Source of the DNA: Cohnella sp. GbtcB17
GTDB taxonomy: Bacteria > Bacillota > Bacilli > Paenibacillales > Paenibacillaceae
DNA length: 64,000 nt
Direction of reading: 5' to 3'
Assembly: GCF_019091135.1 (NCBI RefSeq)
Contig: NZ_JAGXJW010000013.1
Span: 55,317-119,316, forward strand
Both the position numbers and the translations under genes were made by a program. This document shows positions 18,411 through 25,992 of the stretch, in pieces; position 1 is the stretch's first letter, and each line of letters begins with the position of its first letter. The notes under the pieces are model-generated. The model saw nothing but the letters and a program-made list of their open reading frames with translations, was not told the DNA's origin and made no database searches.

Positions 18411-19003
18411 AGAAATGCGCTAATCCGCAACGCTCGCGGTCAGCGCCTCGCCCGCCGCCTCGCATAAGCTTCGCTATAGCTCAAAATTGCGCTATTCTGC
18501 AACGCTCGCGGTCAGCACCTCGCCCGCCGCCTCGCATAAGCTTCGCTATAGCTCAAAATTGCGCTATTCTGCAACGCCCGCGGTCAGCGCCTCTCCCGCC
18601 GCCTCACATAAGCTTCGCTATAGCTTAAATTTGCGCTATTCCGCAACGCCCGCGGTCAGCGCCTTGCCCTCCGCCCCACATAAGCTCCGCTACAGCTCAA
18701 AATTGCGCTATTCCGCAACGCCCGAATTCAGCGCCTCGCTCGCCGCCTCGCATAAGCCTCGCTATAGCTCAAAATTGCGCTATTCCGCAACGCCCGCGGT
18801 CAGCACCTCGCCCGCCGCCTCGCATAAGCTTCGCTATAGCTCAAAATTGCGCTATTCTGCAACGCCCGCGGTCAGCACCTCGCCCGCCGCCTCGCATAAG
18901 CCTCGCTATAGCTCAAAATTGCGCTATTCTGCAACGCCCGCGGTCAGCACCGCGCCTGCCGCCTCGCATAAGCCTCGCTATAGCTCAAAATTGCGCTATT
19001 CTG
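18411..19003. repeat. 72-bp tandem repeat array (8 copies)
   Basis: Units start at 18429, 18501, 18573, 18645, 18717, 18789, 18861 and 18933. Each holds TTGCGCTATTCTGCAACGC, then a GC-rich CCTCGCCCGCCGCCTCGC tract, then AAGCTTCGCTATAGCTCAA. Divergence between copies is low (about 5-12%). 72 bp equals 24 codons, so a frame stays open throughout (18487-19056); it has no ribosome site and is not believed to be coding. A single GCGCTATTCTACAAG word recurs alone at about 31806. Confidence 0.95.
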
Positions 19004-19070
19004 AGATGCGATCACGGTCCGCACCACATCGCTACCTCTCGCCCGCCCAGAAGTAGCGCGCACTCTCCGC

Positions 19071-19838
19071 TCAGCGATGCGGAACCGCCAGCTCCTCGAA
19101 CGACCGAGCCAGCTCCGCCAGCCCCTCCGTCAGCGCCTCGCCCGCCATCGGCTTGCCATGGCCGGTGATCGCCGCCGCAGGCTTCAGCGCTTCGAGCTTG
19201 CGGACGGACTCGGCGGCATGGCGCCAGTCGAAGGTGAAGTACGGCGGTGGGCCGTGGATCTCCTCTTCCTGCAAGAGCACTGCGAACGCGGACGTCTGCT
19301 TCACGGTGATGAAGGCGTCGCCTGCCACCACCGTCCGGTCGCGCTCGCGGAAGAGCGAGATATGTCCCTCGGTGTGGCCGGGCGTATGCACCCAGCGCCA
19401 ATCAGGCAAGGTCGGCACCGTGCCATCCTCGGGCAGCGGGCGTACGTCGCCCGAGATGTCGATCCCTTTGTGCGGATACAGCGGGGAGATGCGGGCCATG
19501 AGTCCGCCCCCGACATCCGGATCCGCCTCGGGGTAGTCGGCTTGGCCGGTCAGGTACGGCAGCTCCATCGCATGCGCGTACACGGGCACGCGCCAACGCG
19601 CCAGCAGCGGGCGCAGCGAACCGACATGGTCGAAGTGGCCGTGCGTCAGCACGATCGCGCGAGGAGGCATCTCTCCGTAAAGGGATGACGCGGCCTCGGC
19701 GATGACGTCCGCACACCCGACGACGCCGGCGTCGATCAGCGTCCATTCGCTTGTGCCAGGCTCGCCGATCATCACGACGTTCGCGATCAGCGTTCGCACG
19801 GCGTGCACATCTTCGGGGAGCCCGTTTTCTTTTTGCAT
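19071..19838 (-). CDS. MBL fold metallo-hydrolase
   Basis: A 255-residue cytoplasmic metallo-beta-lactamase-fold hydrolase with the di-metal site intact: H66-G-H68-F-D70-H71 in LTHGHFDHVG, a histidine in WVHTPGHTEGHISLF, the bridging aspartate in VVAGDAF, and the last histidine in AITGHGKPM. The pattern resembles glyoxalase-II-like or lactonase-like members, but the substrate cannot be inferred. ATG 19838 follows AAGGGGG. A minus-strand promoter is plausible: TTGCGA (19902-19907), 18 bp, TACAGT (19878-19883). The gene is followed by the 72-bp repeats and then a terminator at 18252. Confidence 0.88.
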   Translation of the reverse strand: MQKENGLPEDVHAVRTLIANVVMIGEPGTSEWTLIDAGVVGCADVIAEAASSLYGEMPPRAIVLTHGHFDHVGSLRPLLARWRVPVYAHAMELPYLTGQADYPEADPDVGGGLMARISPLYPHKGIDISGDVRPLPEDGTVPTLPDWRWVHTPGHTEGHISLFRERDRTVVAGDAFITVKQTSAFAVLLQEEEIHGPPPYFTFDWRHAAESVRKLEALKPAAAITGHGKPMAGEALTEGLAELARSFEELAVPHR

Positions 19839-19949
19839 TTTACCGTATCCCCCTTAGGCATCCTTCGTGAACCATAGACTGTACAATGGGAATGGATTTA
19901 TTCGCAAACCGGACCGGATCGAATGCCGAAGGAGCGATGTGGCACATTA

Positions 19950-19978
19950 TTGACAAATAATATGCGTAAATATAGTAT
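19950..19978 (+). promoter_or_regulatory. promoter of the EVE-marR operon
   Basis: A perfect TTGACA (19950-19955), followed 17 bp later by TAGTAT, or 15 bp later by TATAGT. The region 19956-20000 is strongly AT-rich with partial dyads around TATGTACACATATGATATG, as expected for a MarR-type operator that the downstream regulator could bind. Confidence 0.7.
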
Positions 19979-20010
19979 GTACACATATGATATGAATGGA
20001 GGTTCTTCCT

Positions 20011-20616
20011 ATGCGGACATTCGAACTGAGCTTGGCGACGCCGGCGGAGAGGGCAACGATATCGAATGAAACGCCTATGAGAGCCGTACCTGAACAGCTT
20101 GCGCTTTTCTCTGAGGGTGCGCCTGGCGAAGGCGCTCTCGTGGCCGCACGTGCCGAGCGATCCTTGGCAGGATCAGGGCAACGCTATTGGATCGGCGTCG
20201 TTTCCGCTTCGCACGTACAGCGCGGCGTGCAGGGCGGCTTTGCCCAAGTATGCCATGGCAAGGCGGGACCGCTGCGTCGAATGAAGGCGGGAGACTGGTT
20301 CATCTATTACTCACCCCGCACCGACATGGACGGAGGCGCGCCTTTGCGCGCTTTTACCGCGATCGGCCGTGTGGCTGACGACGTTACGTACCCTTTTGCG
20401 ATGAGCGAGACCTTTGTACCGTTTCGAAGGAACATTCGCTATACTGAATGCAAATCAACCGAGATCGGCGGTCTGCTGGAGCGTCTGAGCTTCACGCGGG
20501 GCAACCGCCATTGGGGTTATCTCTTCCGGACGGGACACTTCGAGATCGGGAGAGAGGACTTCCTGACGATCGCGGGCGCCATGGAGGCCAAGGACATCGA
20601 TGAGCACGGCTTTTGA
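20011..20616 (+). CDS. EVE domain-containing protein with N-terminal clamp-motif-like extension
   Basis: A 201-residue protein. From about residue 57 it is an EVE domain ([49 protein letters not shown]). EVE is a PUA-like fold found in readers of modified nucleic acids. Most stand-alone relatives begin near RYWIGVVS; here ~55 extra residues precede it. The extension carries P-E-Q29-L-A-L-F33, close to the beta-sliding-clamp binding pentapeptide QL(S/D)LF. The start is well supported: TGGAGG seven bases upstream of ATG 20011 and a TTGACA promoter before it. The last 17 bases overlap the marR start, implying translational coupling. Confidence 0.85.
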   Translation: MRTFELSLATPAERATISNETPMRAVPEQLALFSEGAPGEGALVAARAERSLAGSGQRYWIGVVSASHVQRGVQGGFAQVCHGKAGPLRRMKAGDWFIYYSPRTDMDGGAPLRAFTAIGRVADDVTYPFAMSETFVPFRRNIRYTECKSTEIGGLLERLSFTRGNRHWGYLFRTGHFEIGREDFLTIAGAMEAKDIDEHGF

Positions 20617-21064
20617 AGACGCGGGTGACAGCCCGGGATTTTTGATGTGGCAGACGACGAACATGTGGCAGCGGGAGATGCGAAAGGCGCTGGAGCCCTT
20701 CGGGCTTACGCATCCGCAGTTCGTGCTGCTGTTCTCCTGCCACTTTATGAACGAGCAAGCGGAGTGGAGGGACAGGCTGACCCAGGTGCAGCTCGCCCAA
20801 AACGTCCGCATGGACGTCAACGTGACGTCGCAGGTGCTGCGCAAGCTGGAGCAACAGGGATACGTTCGGCGGGGCCCCCATCCCGCCGACACGCGCGCGC
20901 ACGCGATCGCGCCGACGCCGACCGGCAGCGAGCTGGCGAACCGCGCCGTTCAGGCGGTCGAAGCCGCCGACCGCGCTTTTTTCTCCGTTTTGGGGACGGA
21001 GACGAGGGAGCTACTAGGGATGCTGACCAAGCTGGCGGGGCATCAGGGCCAGGCCGGCGTCTAA
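20600..21064 (+). CDS. MarR family transcriptional regulator
   Basis: A 154-residue winged-helix repressor. The dimerisation helices flank a DNA-binding core with [31 protein letters not shown] as helix 3, recognition helix and wing, followed by [13 protein letters not shown], the DxRxxxxxLT-like MarR signature. It overlaps the EVE gene by 17 bp, so they form one operon. The AT-rich operon promoter is a likely target (autorepression). Confidence 0.9.
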   Translation: MSTAFEDAGDSPGFLMWQTTNMWQREMRKALEPFGLTHPQFVLLFSCHFMNEQAEWRDRLTQVQLAQNVRMDVNVTSQVLRKLEQQGYVRRGPHPADTRAHAIAPTPTGSELANRAVQAVEAADRAFFSVLGTETRELLGMLTKLAGHQGQAGV

Positions 21065-21193
21065 CGCCCGCCTTCGTGAGACTTCAACCGGGCGATCGCG
21101 CAAAGTTCTCCCTTTCTTTCGATTCCCTGCGTTCCGGGTACAATATACCATCTGAAACGTCGGGACGACAGACGGAAGGGGAGAGACGAGCGG

Positions 21194-22543
21194 ATGATCA
21201 ATACGATAATCGTGTTGGCGCTCATCGGGTGCACGGCTTTCTTCGTGGCTGCGGAGTATGCGGTCATTCGGGCGAGGATGAGCCGGATCGAGCAGCTGGT
21301 CGCCGAAGGCAACAAGAAGGCGTCGGCGGTCAAGCAAATCGTGGCGAGGCTGGACGAGTACCTGTCGGCGTGCCAGCTGGGCAATACGCTCACCAATCTG
21401 GCGCTCGGCTGGCTGGGCGAGTCGACTGTCGAGCATTTGCTGAGCCCCGTGTTCGGTCTCTTCTCGCTGCCGGAGTCGGTGGAAACGGTCGTGTCGTTTG
21501 TTATCGCGTTCCTCATCCTCACCTTCCTCGAGGTCGTGGTCGGTGAGCTGCTGCCCAAGATTGTGGCGATTCAGAAAGCCGAGTCGCTGGCATTGACGCT
21601 TGCGCGGCCACTCATGATTTTTTTCAAAATCACCTATCCGTTCAGCTGGTTGCTCAACCGGTCGGCGCGGCTGCTCACGGGACTGTTCGGGATGAAGCCG
21701 CTCTCCGAGACGGACAACACCCGCACCGAGGCTGAGCTGCGCCTGATCCTGTCCGAGGGCTACAAGAGCGGGATTATCAACTCTTCTGAATTCCGCTATG
21801 TCACGAACATTTTCGAGCTGGACGACATGGTCGCCAAAGGGATCATGATCCCGCGGCGGGACGTGGCGTTTATCGACGAGACCGAGACGGTGCAGGAGGT
21901 CGTGGCTCGTACGTCACTGGATGCCTATGATCTGTACCCGGTCACGAAAGACGGCGACAAGGATTCGATCGTGGGACTAATCGATTACAAGGAGCTGCTC
22001 ACGGCGTACATTCGCCATCCGGGAGAGCCGGATATGCCGGTCAAGCCTTATATCGAGCCCGTACTGCAACTGCTGGATACCGTATCGGTGCAGGAGATTC
22101 TGTTGCTGATGCAAAAAAGGGACATTCACATGGCGGTGCTGCTTGACGAGTATGGCGGAACTTCGGGCATTGTCACCATTCGCGACATTATCGCGCGCAT
22201 CGTCGGCGAACGGAGGCAACAGCGCGACGAAGACGGCCGTCCGCTGATCCAGCAACTGGCGGACGACCGCTTTGAGCTAAGCGGTACGCTTATGATCGAG
22301 GAGACCAACCGTCTGCTCAAGACGGACATCGAAGACGACGAAGGCGTGTACACGCTCGGCGGCTGGCTCATGTCCGAGCTGGAAGAGGCGGTTGTGGGCG
22401 CCGAAGTGTCCGCGGACAACTATACGTTCGTCGTCGCGGAGATGGAAAATCGCCAGATCAAGCGAGTCAGCGTGCGGCGCGTGCCGACGCCCGCAAACGA
22501 AGCGCAGGAGGCTTCCGCCTCCGCGGAGCATCCGCCTTCTTGA
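21194..22543 (+). CDS. hemolysin family protein (CNNM / CBS pair / CorC_HlyC)
   Basis: A 449-residue membrane protein of the CorC/YhdP/MpfA family, implicated in magnesium and divalent-cation efflux. The CNNM (DUF21) part spans about 1-180: N-terminal helix, LGNTLTNLALGWLGE, and LTFLEVVVGELLPKI. A CBS pair (about 200-335) follows, including IMIPRRDVAFIDE and AVLLDEYGGTSGIVTI. The C-terminal CorC_HlyC domain (about 350-430) includes YTLGGWLMSELE. The last ~20 residues are a charged tail. The start follows GGAAGGGGAGAG. Monocistronic, with a terminator directly after it. Confidence 0.92.
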   Translation: MINTIIVLALIGCTAFFVAAEYAVIRARMSRIEQLVAEGNKKASAVKQIVARLDEYLSACQLGNTLTNLALGWLGESTVEHLLSPVFGLFSLPESVETVVSFVIAFLILTFLEVVVGELLPKIVAIQKAESLALTLARPLMIFFKITYPFSWLLNRSARLLTGLFGMKPLSETDNTRTEAELRLILSEGYKSGIINSSEFRYVTNIFELDDMVAKGIMIPRRDVAFIDETETVQEVVARTSLDAYDLYPVTKDGDKDSIVGLIDYKELLTAYIRHPGEPDMPVKPYIEPVLQLLDTVSVQEILLLMQKRDIHMAVLLDEYGGTSGIVTIRDIIARIVGERRQQRDEDGRPLIQQLADDRFELSGTLMIEETNRLLKTDIEDDEGVYTLGGWLMSELEEAVVGAEVSADNYTFVVAEMENRQIKRVSVRRVPTPANEAQEASASAEHPPS

Positions 22544-22591
22544 GGCAGCTTGAGCCGTCTCGCGCCGCTTGATGCATGCTTGTAGTTCAGG

Positions 22592-22618
22592 AACCGCACG
22601 GCCAACGTGCGGTTTTTT
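22592..22618 (+). terminator. intrinsic terminator after the CNNM gene
   Basis: A perfect 9-bp stem (AACCGCACG with CGTGCGGTT, GCCAA loop) running straight into a T-tract. Confidence 0.92.
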
Positions 22619-22655
22619 CGCGTATGGCGGAAATGATCCGACGTGGGGAAAAAGA

Positions 22656-22860
22656 GCGGCTACAGGAGCAGGCGTGCTGCTACAAGCGATAAAAGCAACG
22701 TTAGAGGAACGATGGTGGCGCTAGAGCGTGCTGCAAGCGAGGAAAGCGCGGTTGCAGGAGCAGGCGAGCTGCTGCAACCGATAAAAGCAACGTTAGAGGA
22801 ACGACGACGGCGCTGGAGTGGGCTGCAAGCGAGGAAAGCAACGTTACTGCAACATCGTGC
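22656..22860. repeat. alternating 41/51-bp repeats (about 4.4 units)
   Basis: Units at 22656-22696 (41 bp), 22697-22747 (51), 22748-22788 (41), 22789-22839 (51) and a partial one to 22860. They share GCTGCAA-GCGA-AAAGC ends; the 92-bp pair repeats nearly unchanged. The short form appears to lack 10 bp of the long form. Each pair contains TTGCAG/CTGCAA dyads. The long form resembles the 51-bp units at 30084-30260 (GTTA start, GTGCTG near the end, A-rich close). Confidence 0.85.
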
Positions 22861-22998
22861 CGCGAGTGGATTGTAAAATTTAAATACGATTTGCGTAAAA
22901 ATAAACGAAAAAGCGAGGATTTTAACGAATATAAGCGTATAGGCCGGATTGGCGCCCACTCCCGGGCGATGAGGCTCGTTTATCAATAATCAGAAAAT

Positions 22999-23027
22999 TT
23001 GAATAATTGAATCCGCTGTCTTATAAT
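22999..23027 (+). promoter_or_regulatory. strong promoter of the mini-ORF unit
   Basis: TTGAAT (22999-23004), exactly 17 bp, then a perfect TATAAT (23022-23027). It is among the best sigma-A-type promoters in the window, yet no conventional gene follows on this strand before the hairpin at 23437. Confidence 0.75.
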
Positions 23028-23033
23028 GAGGTC

Positions 23034-23160
23034 AACCTAAACGAAAGGGGATAGTCCATTGGGCCAGGTAAGCGAAGCATATCCGCAGCGAACGGAAATG
23101 CGGCAAGCGCAACCGCCCGGCATTTGACGTAGCGTGGCGGTCCGGATATGCGGGAATCCA
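23034..23160 (+). ncRNA. candidate structured leader RNA
   Basis: The predicted transcript start is followed by nested complementary blocks: GCATATCC (23077-23084) with GGATATGC (23144-23151), enclosing ACCGCC (23112-23117) with GGCGGT (23136-23141). No known riboswitch core was recognised. Pairing was found by eye, without energy calculation or covariation support. Confidence 0.4.
23059..23127 (+). CDS. mini-ORF 1 (22 codons), putative leader peptide
   Basis: TTG start with AAGGGG eight bases upstream, encoding 22 residues, and lying inside the structured segment. The good ribosome site directly after a strong promoter is the main support. No homology claim is made; it could be a leader peptide or chance. 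Confidence 0.3.
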   Translation: MGQVSEAYPQRTEMRQAQPPGI

Positions 23161-23164
23161 ACGT

Positions 23165-23230
23165 ATGCGAGCAAAAAAGGACGACTCTTCGGAAAAAGAA
23201 AACGGAAAGCAGGACAAGAAAGCAAAATGA
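23165..23230 (+). CDS. mini-ORF 2 (21 codons), Lys/Asp/Glu-rich
   Basis: ATG start with a weak GGGA 11 bases upstream; the 21-residue product is highly charged (nine Lys or Arg). Its stop overlaps the next start as ATGA, an arrangement typical of translational coupling. Unrecognised. Confidence 0.3.
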   Translation: MRAKKDDSSEKENGKQDKKAK

Positions 23231-23334
23231 TCGAAGTGAGAGGTGTCGCGGCAAACGGAGCGCCAAGGGCGCCGGCAAGACCCTTTAACCGCACGAATGC
23301 GCGTACGACCTTTTGGAGGTCACATTTAAAATGA
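23227..23334 (+). CDS. mini-ORF 3 (35 codons)
   Basis: Starts in the ATGA overlap with mini-ORF 2 and ends in another ATGA overlap with mini-ORF 4. The product is Arg/Ala/Pro-rich and unrecognised. No independent ribosome site. Two successive ATGA junctions are the only evidence for coding. Confidence 0.3.
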   Translation: MIEVRGVAANGAPRAPARPFNRTNARTTFWRSHLK

Positions 23335-23408
23335 AGTCTAAGAAGATAAAGATCATGCGCAAGCGAATCTGGATAAATCTTCGGAAACTTAAGATGGGAG
23401 CGTCTTGA
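23331..23408 (+). CDS. mini-ORF 4 (25 codons), very basic peptide
   Basis: ATG start with TTGGAGG upstream (11-base gap to the ATG), the best ribosome site of the set. The 25-residue product is strongly basic (MKSKKIKIMRKRIWINLRKL opening) and could form an amphipathic cationic helix. A perfect hairpin follows 29 bases after the stop. It could be a small membrane-active or RNA-binding peptide; function unknown. Confidence 0.4.
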   Translation: MKSKKIKIMRKRIWINLRKLKMGAS

Positions 23409-23436
23409 GACAATTGAATAGTAAACCAGAAAAGTA

Positions 23437-23471
23437 GAACACCCGGTTATCAGCTGTTAACCGGGTGTTCT
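23437..23471. terminator. bidirectional hairpin terminator (mini-ORF unit / ECF operon)
   Basis: A 14-bp perfect stem (AGAACACCCGGTTA with TAACCGGGTGTTCT). U-rich sequence follows on both strands (TGTTTG rightward; ACTTTTCT leftward). It closes the rightward mini-ORF unit and the leftward ECF operon. Confidence 0.8.
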
Positions 23472-23503
23472 GTTTGTCGTGTGCGCGTAGACGATACGGA
23501 CGT

Positions 23504-24205
23504 TCAGCGGCGGACGCTCCGGCTTTCGAGGAGTCCGTATTTTTTGCGGATGCGATCGAGCAGCCGTACCCAGCTGAGGCCGAAGAAGCCGAGGAACAGC
23601 ACGTTAGCGACTGCATGCGCGAGATCGAAGTAGAAGCTCTGGGCGTAAGTGAGCAGGACGAGCTCCCAGCCAAAGGCGTCGGGGAGGCTGAGCAGCGACC
23701 ATACGTTCATGATCCAGCCGAAAAGGAACCCCCAGACAAGGCCGAAGGCGCACATGCCGATCCGCGACTTCATGAAACGCGTATGTCGTAGCCATCCGGC
23801 CGAGGCGCCGACCATGCCCCAAGCGAACATCTGCCAGGGCGTCCATGGGCCTTGGCCGAGGAACAAGTTTGAAGCAAGCGCGGCGACCGCGCCCACGATG
23901 AAGCCGGCTTCGCTGCCGAAGACGAGCGCCGCCACGATGACGACGAAGGACGTCGGCTTGAAGCTGGGCAGCGGCGCGAAAGCGATTCGCCCCAGCGCGG
24001 CGACCGCAGCCAGCGCGGCCAGCATCGCGATCTCGCGCGGCTCGAGCCGGCGGCGCTCGAAACGGACGAACAGCGGCGTCATCGCCAACGTCATCGCGAC
24101 GGCGGACAGCAGCAGGTAGTGGCCGTCCCAGATCGCGGACGCGACGGCGAGGCCAGCCGCCATTATGATGACAGCGATCAGGATCGCGCGGCGTCGTTTG
24201 TCCAT
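23504..24205 (-). CDS. ECF transporter S component (putative cobalamin/vitamin-binding)
   Basis: A 233-residue membrane protein with about six helices, the substrate-binding subunit of an ECF importer. Characteristic S-component sequence: LPSFKPTSFVVIVAALVFG, FIVGAVAALASNLFLGQGPWTPWQMFAWGMVGASAGWL. The substrate is not readable from this protein; the operon's riboswitch and DUF4430 proteins point to vitamin B12. ATG 24205 sits 10 bases after AGGAGG; an in-frame GTG at 24211 is a possible alternative. The 5' end overlaps the ATPase gene by about 28 bp. Last gene of the operon. Confidence 0.82.
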   Translation of the reverse strand: MDKRRRAILIAVIIMAAGLAVASAIWDGHYLLLSAVAMTLAMTPLFVRFERRRLEPREIAMLAALAAVAALGRIAFAPLPSFKPTSFVVIVAALVFGSEAGFIVGAVAALASNLFLGQGPWTPWQMFAWGMVGASAGWLRHTRFMKSRIGMCAFGLVWGFLFGWIMNVWSLLSLPDAFGWELVLLTYAQSFYFDLAHAVANVLFLGFFGLSWVRLLDRIRKKYGLLESRSVRR

Positions 24206-25992
24206 CTGCACAAGACCTCCTCCGCCGTGACGGCGTTCGGGTAGCGGTGCCTGACCGCCCGGTTCACGGTCGTCGTGTAGAAGTAGTTGCCGCCGAAGAA
24301 GAGGGGCGGCTCCGCCGCGGCTGCGATCTCCCCGTCATAGAGCAGCGCGCACCGATCGGCGTGGCGGGCGGCGAACTCCGCGTCATGCGTCACCATGACG
24401 ATCGTCATGCCTTCCTCGCGCAGTTGCAGGAGCAGCGCAGCGAACGCTTCCTTGGCATCGGGATCGAGCCCTTTGGTCGGCTCGTCGATGCAGAGGATGT
24501 CCGGGCGCGGGAGAAGGGCGAGCGCGAGCGCCAGCTTCTGCTGCTGGCCGCCGCTGAGATCGTGCGGATGACGGTCGGCGAGCTCGCCGAGTCCGAACGC
24601 GTCCGACCAGTGGGCAATCTCCGTCTCGGCCGCGCCGCCTCTGTACCCGGCGTACTCGGCCGTCCGCGCGAACTCCTCGCGCACCGTGTCGCTGCTGAAG
24701 TAGAGCATCGGATTTTGCGCAAGGTATCCAAGCTTGCGTCCAGGCGCGACAGCGATCTTCCCGCGCTGCGGCTTGCGAAGGCCGGCCATGAGCTGCAGCA
24801 GCGTGGATTTGCCGGCACCGTTGCCGCCAAGGACGGCGAGCAGCTCGCCTTCGCGCACCTGAAGGCTCAGCCTGCGCAGCACGTCGGGCAGGTCGCGTTC
24901 GAAGCGGTAGTATAGCTCGCGGCAGGTCAGCACCTCGCGCGGGGCTTCGGCATCCTGGCCGGTCTTCAGGCGAAGCAGGCTGCGCAGCTGCGAGACGCCG
25001 TTTGAAGCGGGTTGCCGAAGGGATTCGGGGCTGGCGAAGATCGACTGGCCGTTCGTGCCGCCATCCGTCGTCTTGGGCAAGCCTTCCGACCGTTCTCCCG
25101 AAGTCCGCGTGCGATCCTTCGCCAGCCGGTCGATTGAGGCGACCGCCTCGCGGACGGTTAGCGGCAGCGGCGCGCTCGAAGCGGCTGCGGAGCCCGCAGT
25201 TCCGGGGGCGTCGTGGCGTTCTTCGTCAAGCGCGGCCAGCAGCCTGGCGACGGACGGCACGTACAGCCGCTCGCGCACATCGCCGGCGGCCCAGATCCGT
25301 CGACAGACCTCGCCGGGCGCGCCGTCGTGCCGGATGCGTCCGTCCGCCATGACGACAAGCCGGTCCGCCAGCGGCAAAATATCGTCCAGCCGGTGCTCGC
25401 TCGCGACGACCGTGACGCCGAACTCTTCGTTCAGCCGGCGCAGCAGGTACACGAACTCGCGGGCGGCGACGGGATCGAGCTGGGACGTCGGCTCGTCGGG
25501 CAGCAGCAGCCGCGGCTGGAGCAGGAGGACGGAAGCCAGATTAACGAGCTGGGTCTGGCCGCCGGACAGCTCGTGCACGGAGCGCTGCATAAGCGGCTCC
25601 AGCCCGAAGAAGCTGGACAGCTCGGCGAGCCGTTGGCGCATGACGACCTGGGGGTAGCCCCGGTTTTCCATCGCGAACGCCAGCTCGTGCCATACGGTAT
25701 CCATCACGATCTGGCTCTCGGGATGCTGGAAGACGAAGCCGATCTCTTCGGCCGCGCGGCCGTCCGGCAGATCCGCGAGCGGAGAGCCGTCGTAGCGCAC
25801 GCAGCCCGACAGTTCGCCGACGGGCGCGAGCTCGCGCTTGAAGTGGCGGAGCAGCGTCGTTTTGCCCGAGCCGGGGGCGCCGCACAGCACGACGAACTCG
25901 CCCTTGCGCACGGACAAGTCCACTTCCGCAAGCGCGGGCCGCGCCGCGCCCGGATAGCGGAAGGTCAGGCGCTGCGCCGCGACGATTTCCAT
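24178..25992 (-). CDS. ECF transporter ATPase, two fused ATP-binding domains (A-A')
   Basis: A 604-residue energising subunit. Domain 1 has Walker A GAPGSGKT (38-45), a Q-loop at FVFQHPESQ, signature LSGGQTQ and Walker B RLLLPDEPTSQLDP. After an Ala/Ser/Thr-rich linker (about 265-345), domain 2 has Walker A GGNGAGKST, signature LSGGQQQ and Walker B ILCIDEPTKGLDP. Both sites look catalytically complete. Many ECF systems encode A and A' separately; this is the fused form. ATG 25992 follows AAGGAGAG by 6 bases. It overlaps EcfT by 28 bp and the S component by about 28 bp, so all three are coupled. Confidence 0.93.
   Translation of the reverse strand: MEIVAAQRLTFRYPGAARPALAEVDLSVRKGEFVVLCGAPGSGKTTLLRHFKRELAPVGELSGCVRYDGSPLADLPDGRAAEEIGFVFQHPESQIVMDTVWHELAFAMENRGYPQVVMRQRLAELSSFFGLEPLMQRSVHELSGGQTQLVNLASVLLLQPRLLLPDEPTSQLDPVAAREFVYLLRRLNEEFGVTVVASEHRLDDILPLADRLVVMADGRIRHDGAPGEVCRRIWAAGDVRERLYVPSVARLLAALDEERHDAPGTAGSAAASSAPLPLTVREAVASIDRLAKDRTRTSGERSEGLPKTTDGGTNGQSIFASPESLRQPASNGVSQLRSLLRLKTGQDAEAPREVLTCRELYYRFERDLPDVLRRLSLQVREGELLAVLGGNGAGKSTLLQLMAGLRKPQRGKIAVAPGRKLGYLAQNPMLYFSSDTVREEFARTAEYAGYRGGAAETEIAHWSDAFGLGELADRHPHDLSGGQQQKLALALALLPRPDILCIDEPTKGLDPDAKEAFAALLLQLREEGMTIVMVTHDAEFAARHADRCALLYDGEIAAAAEPPLFFGGNYFYTTTVNRAVRHRYPNAVTAEEVLCRWTNDAARS

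Noticed and set aside
18487..19056. 189-codon frame across the 72-bp repeats
   Set aside because: Same cause: 72 bp is 24 codons. No ribosome site, no start context, and the repeats read better as non-coding DNA.
23134..23334. 66-codon ORF starting at 23134
   Set aside because: It includes mini-ORF 3 but starts without a ribosome site; the ATGA-coupled start at 23227 is the more natural reading.
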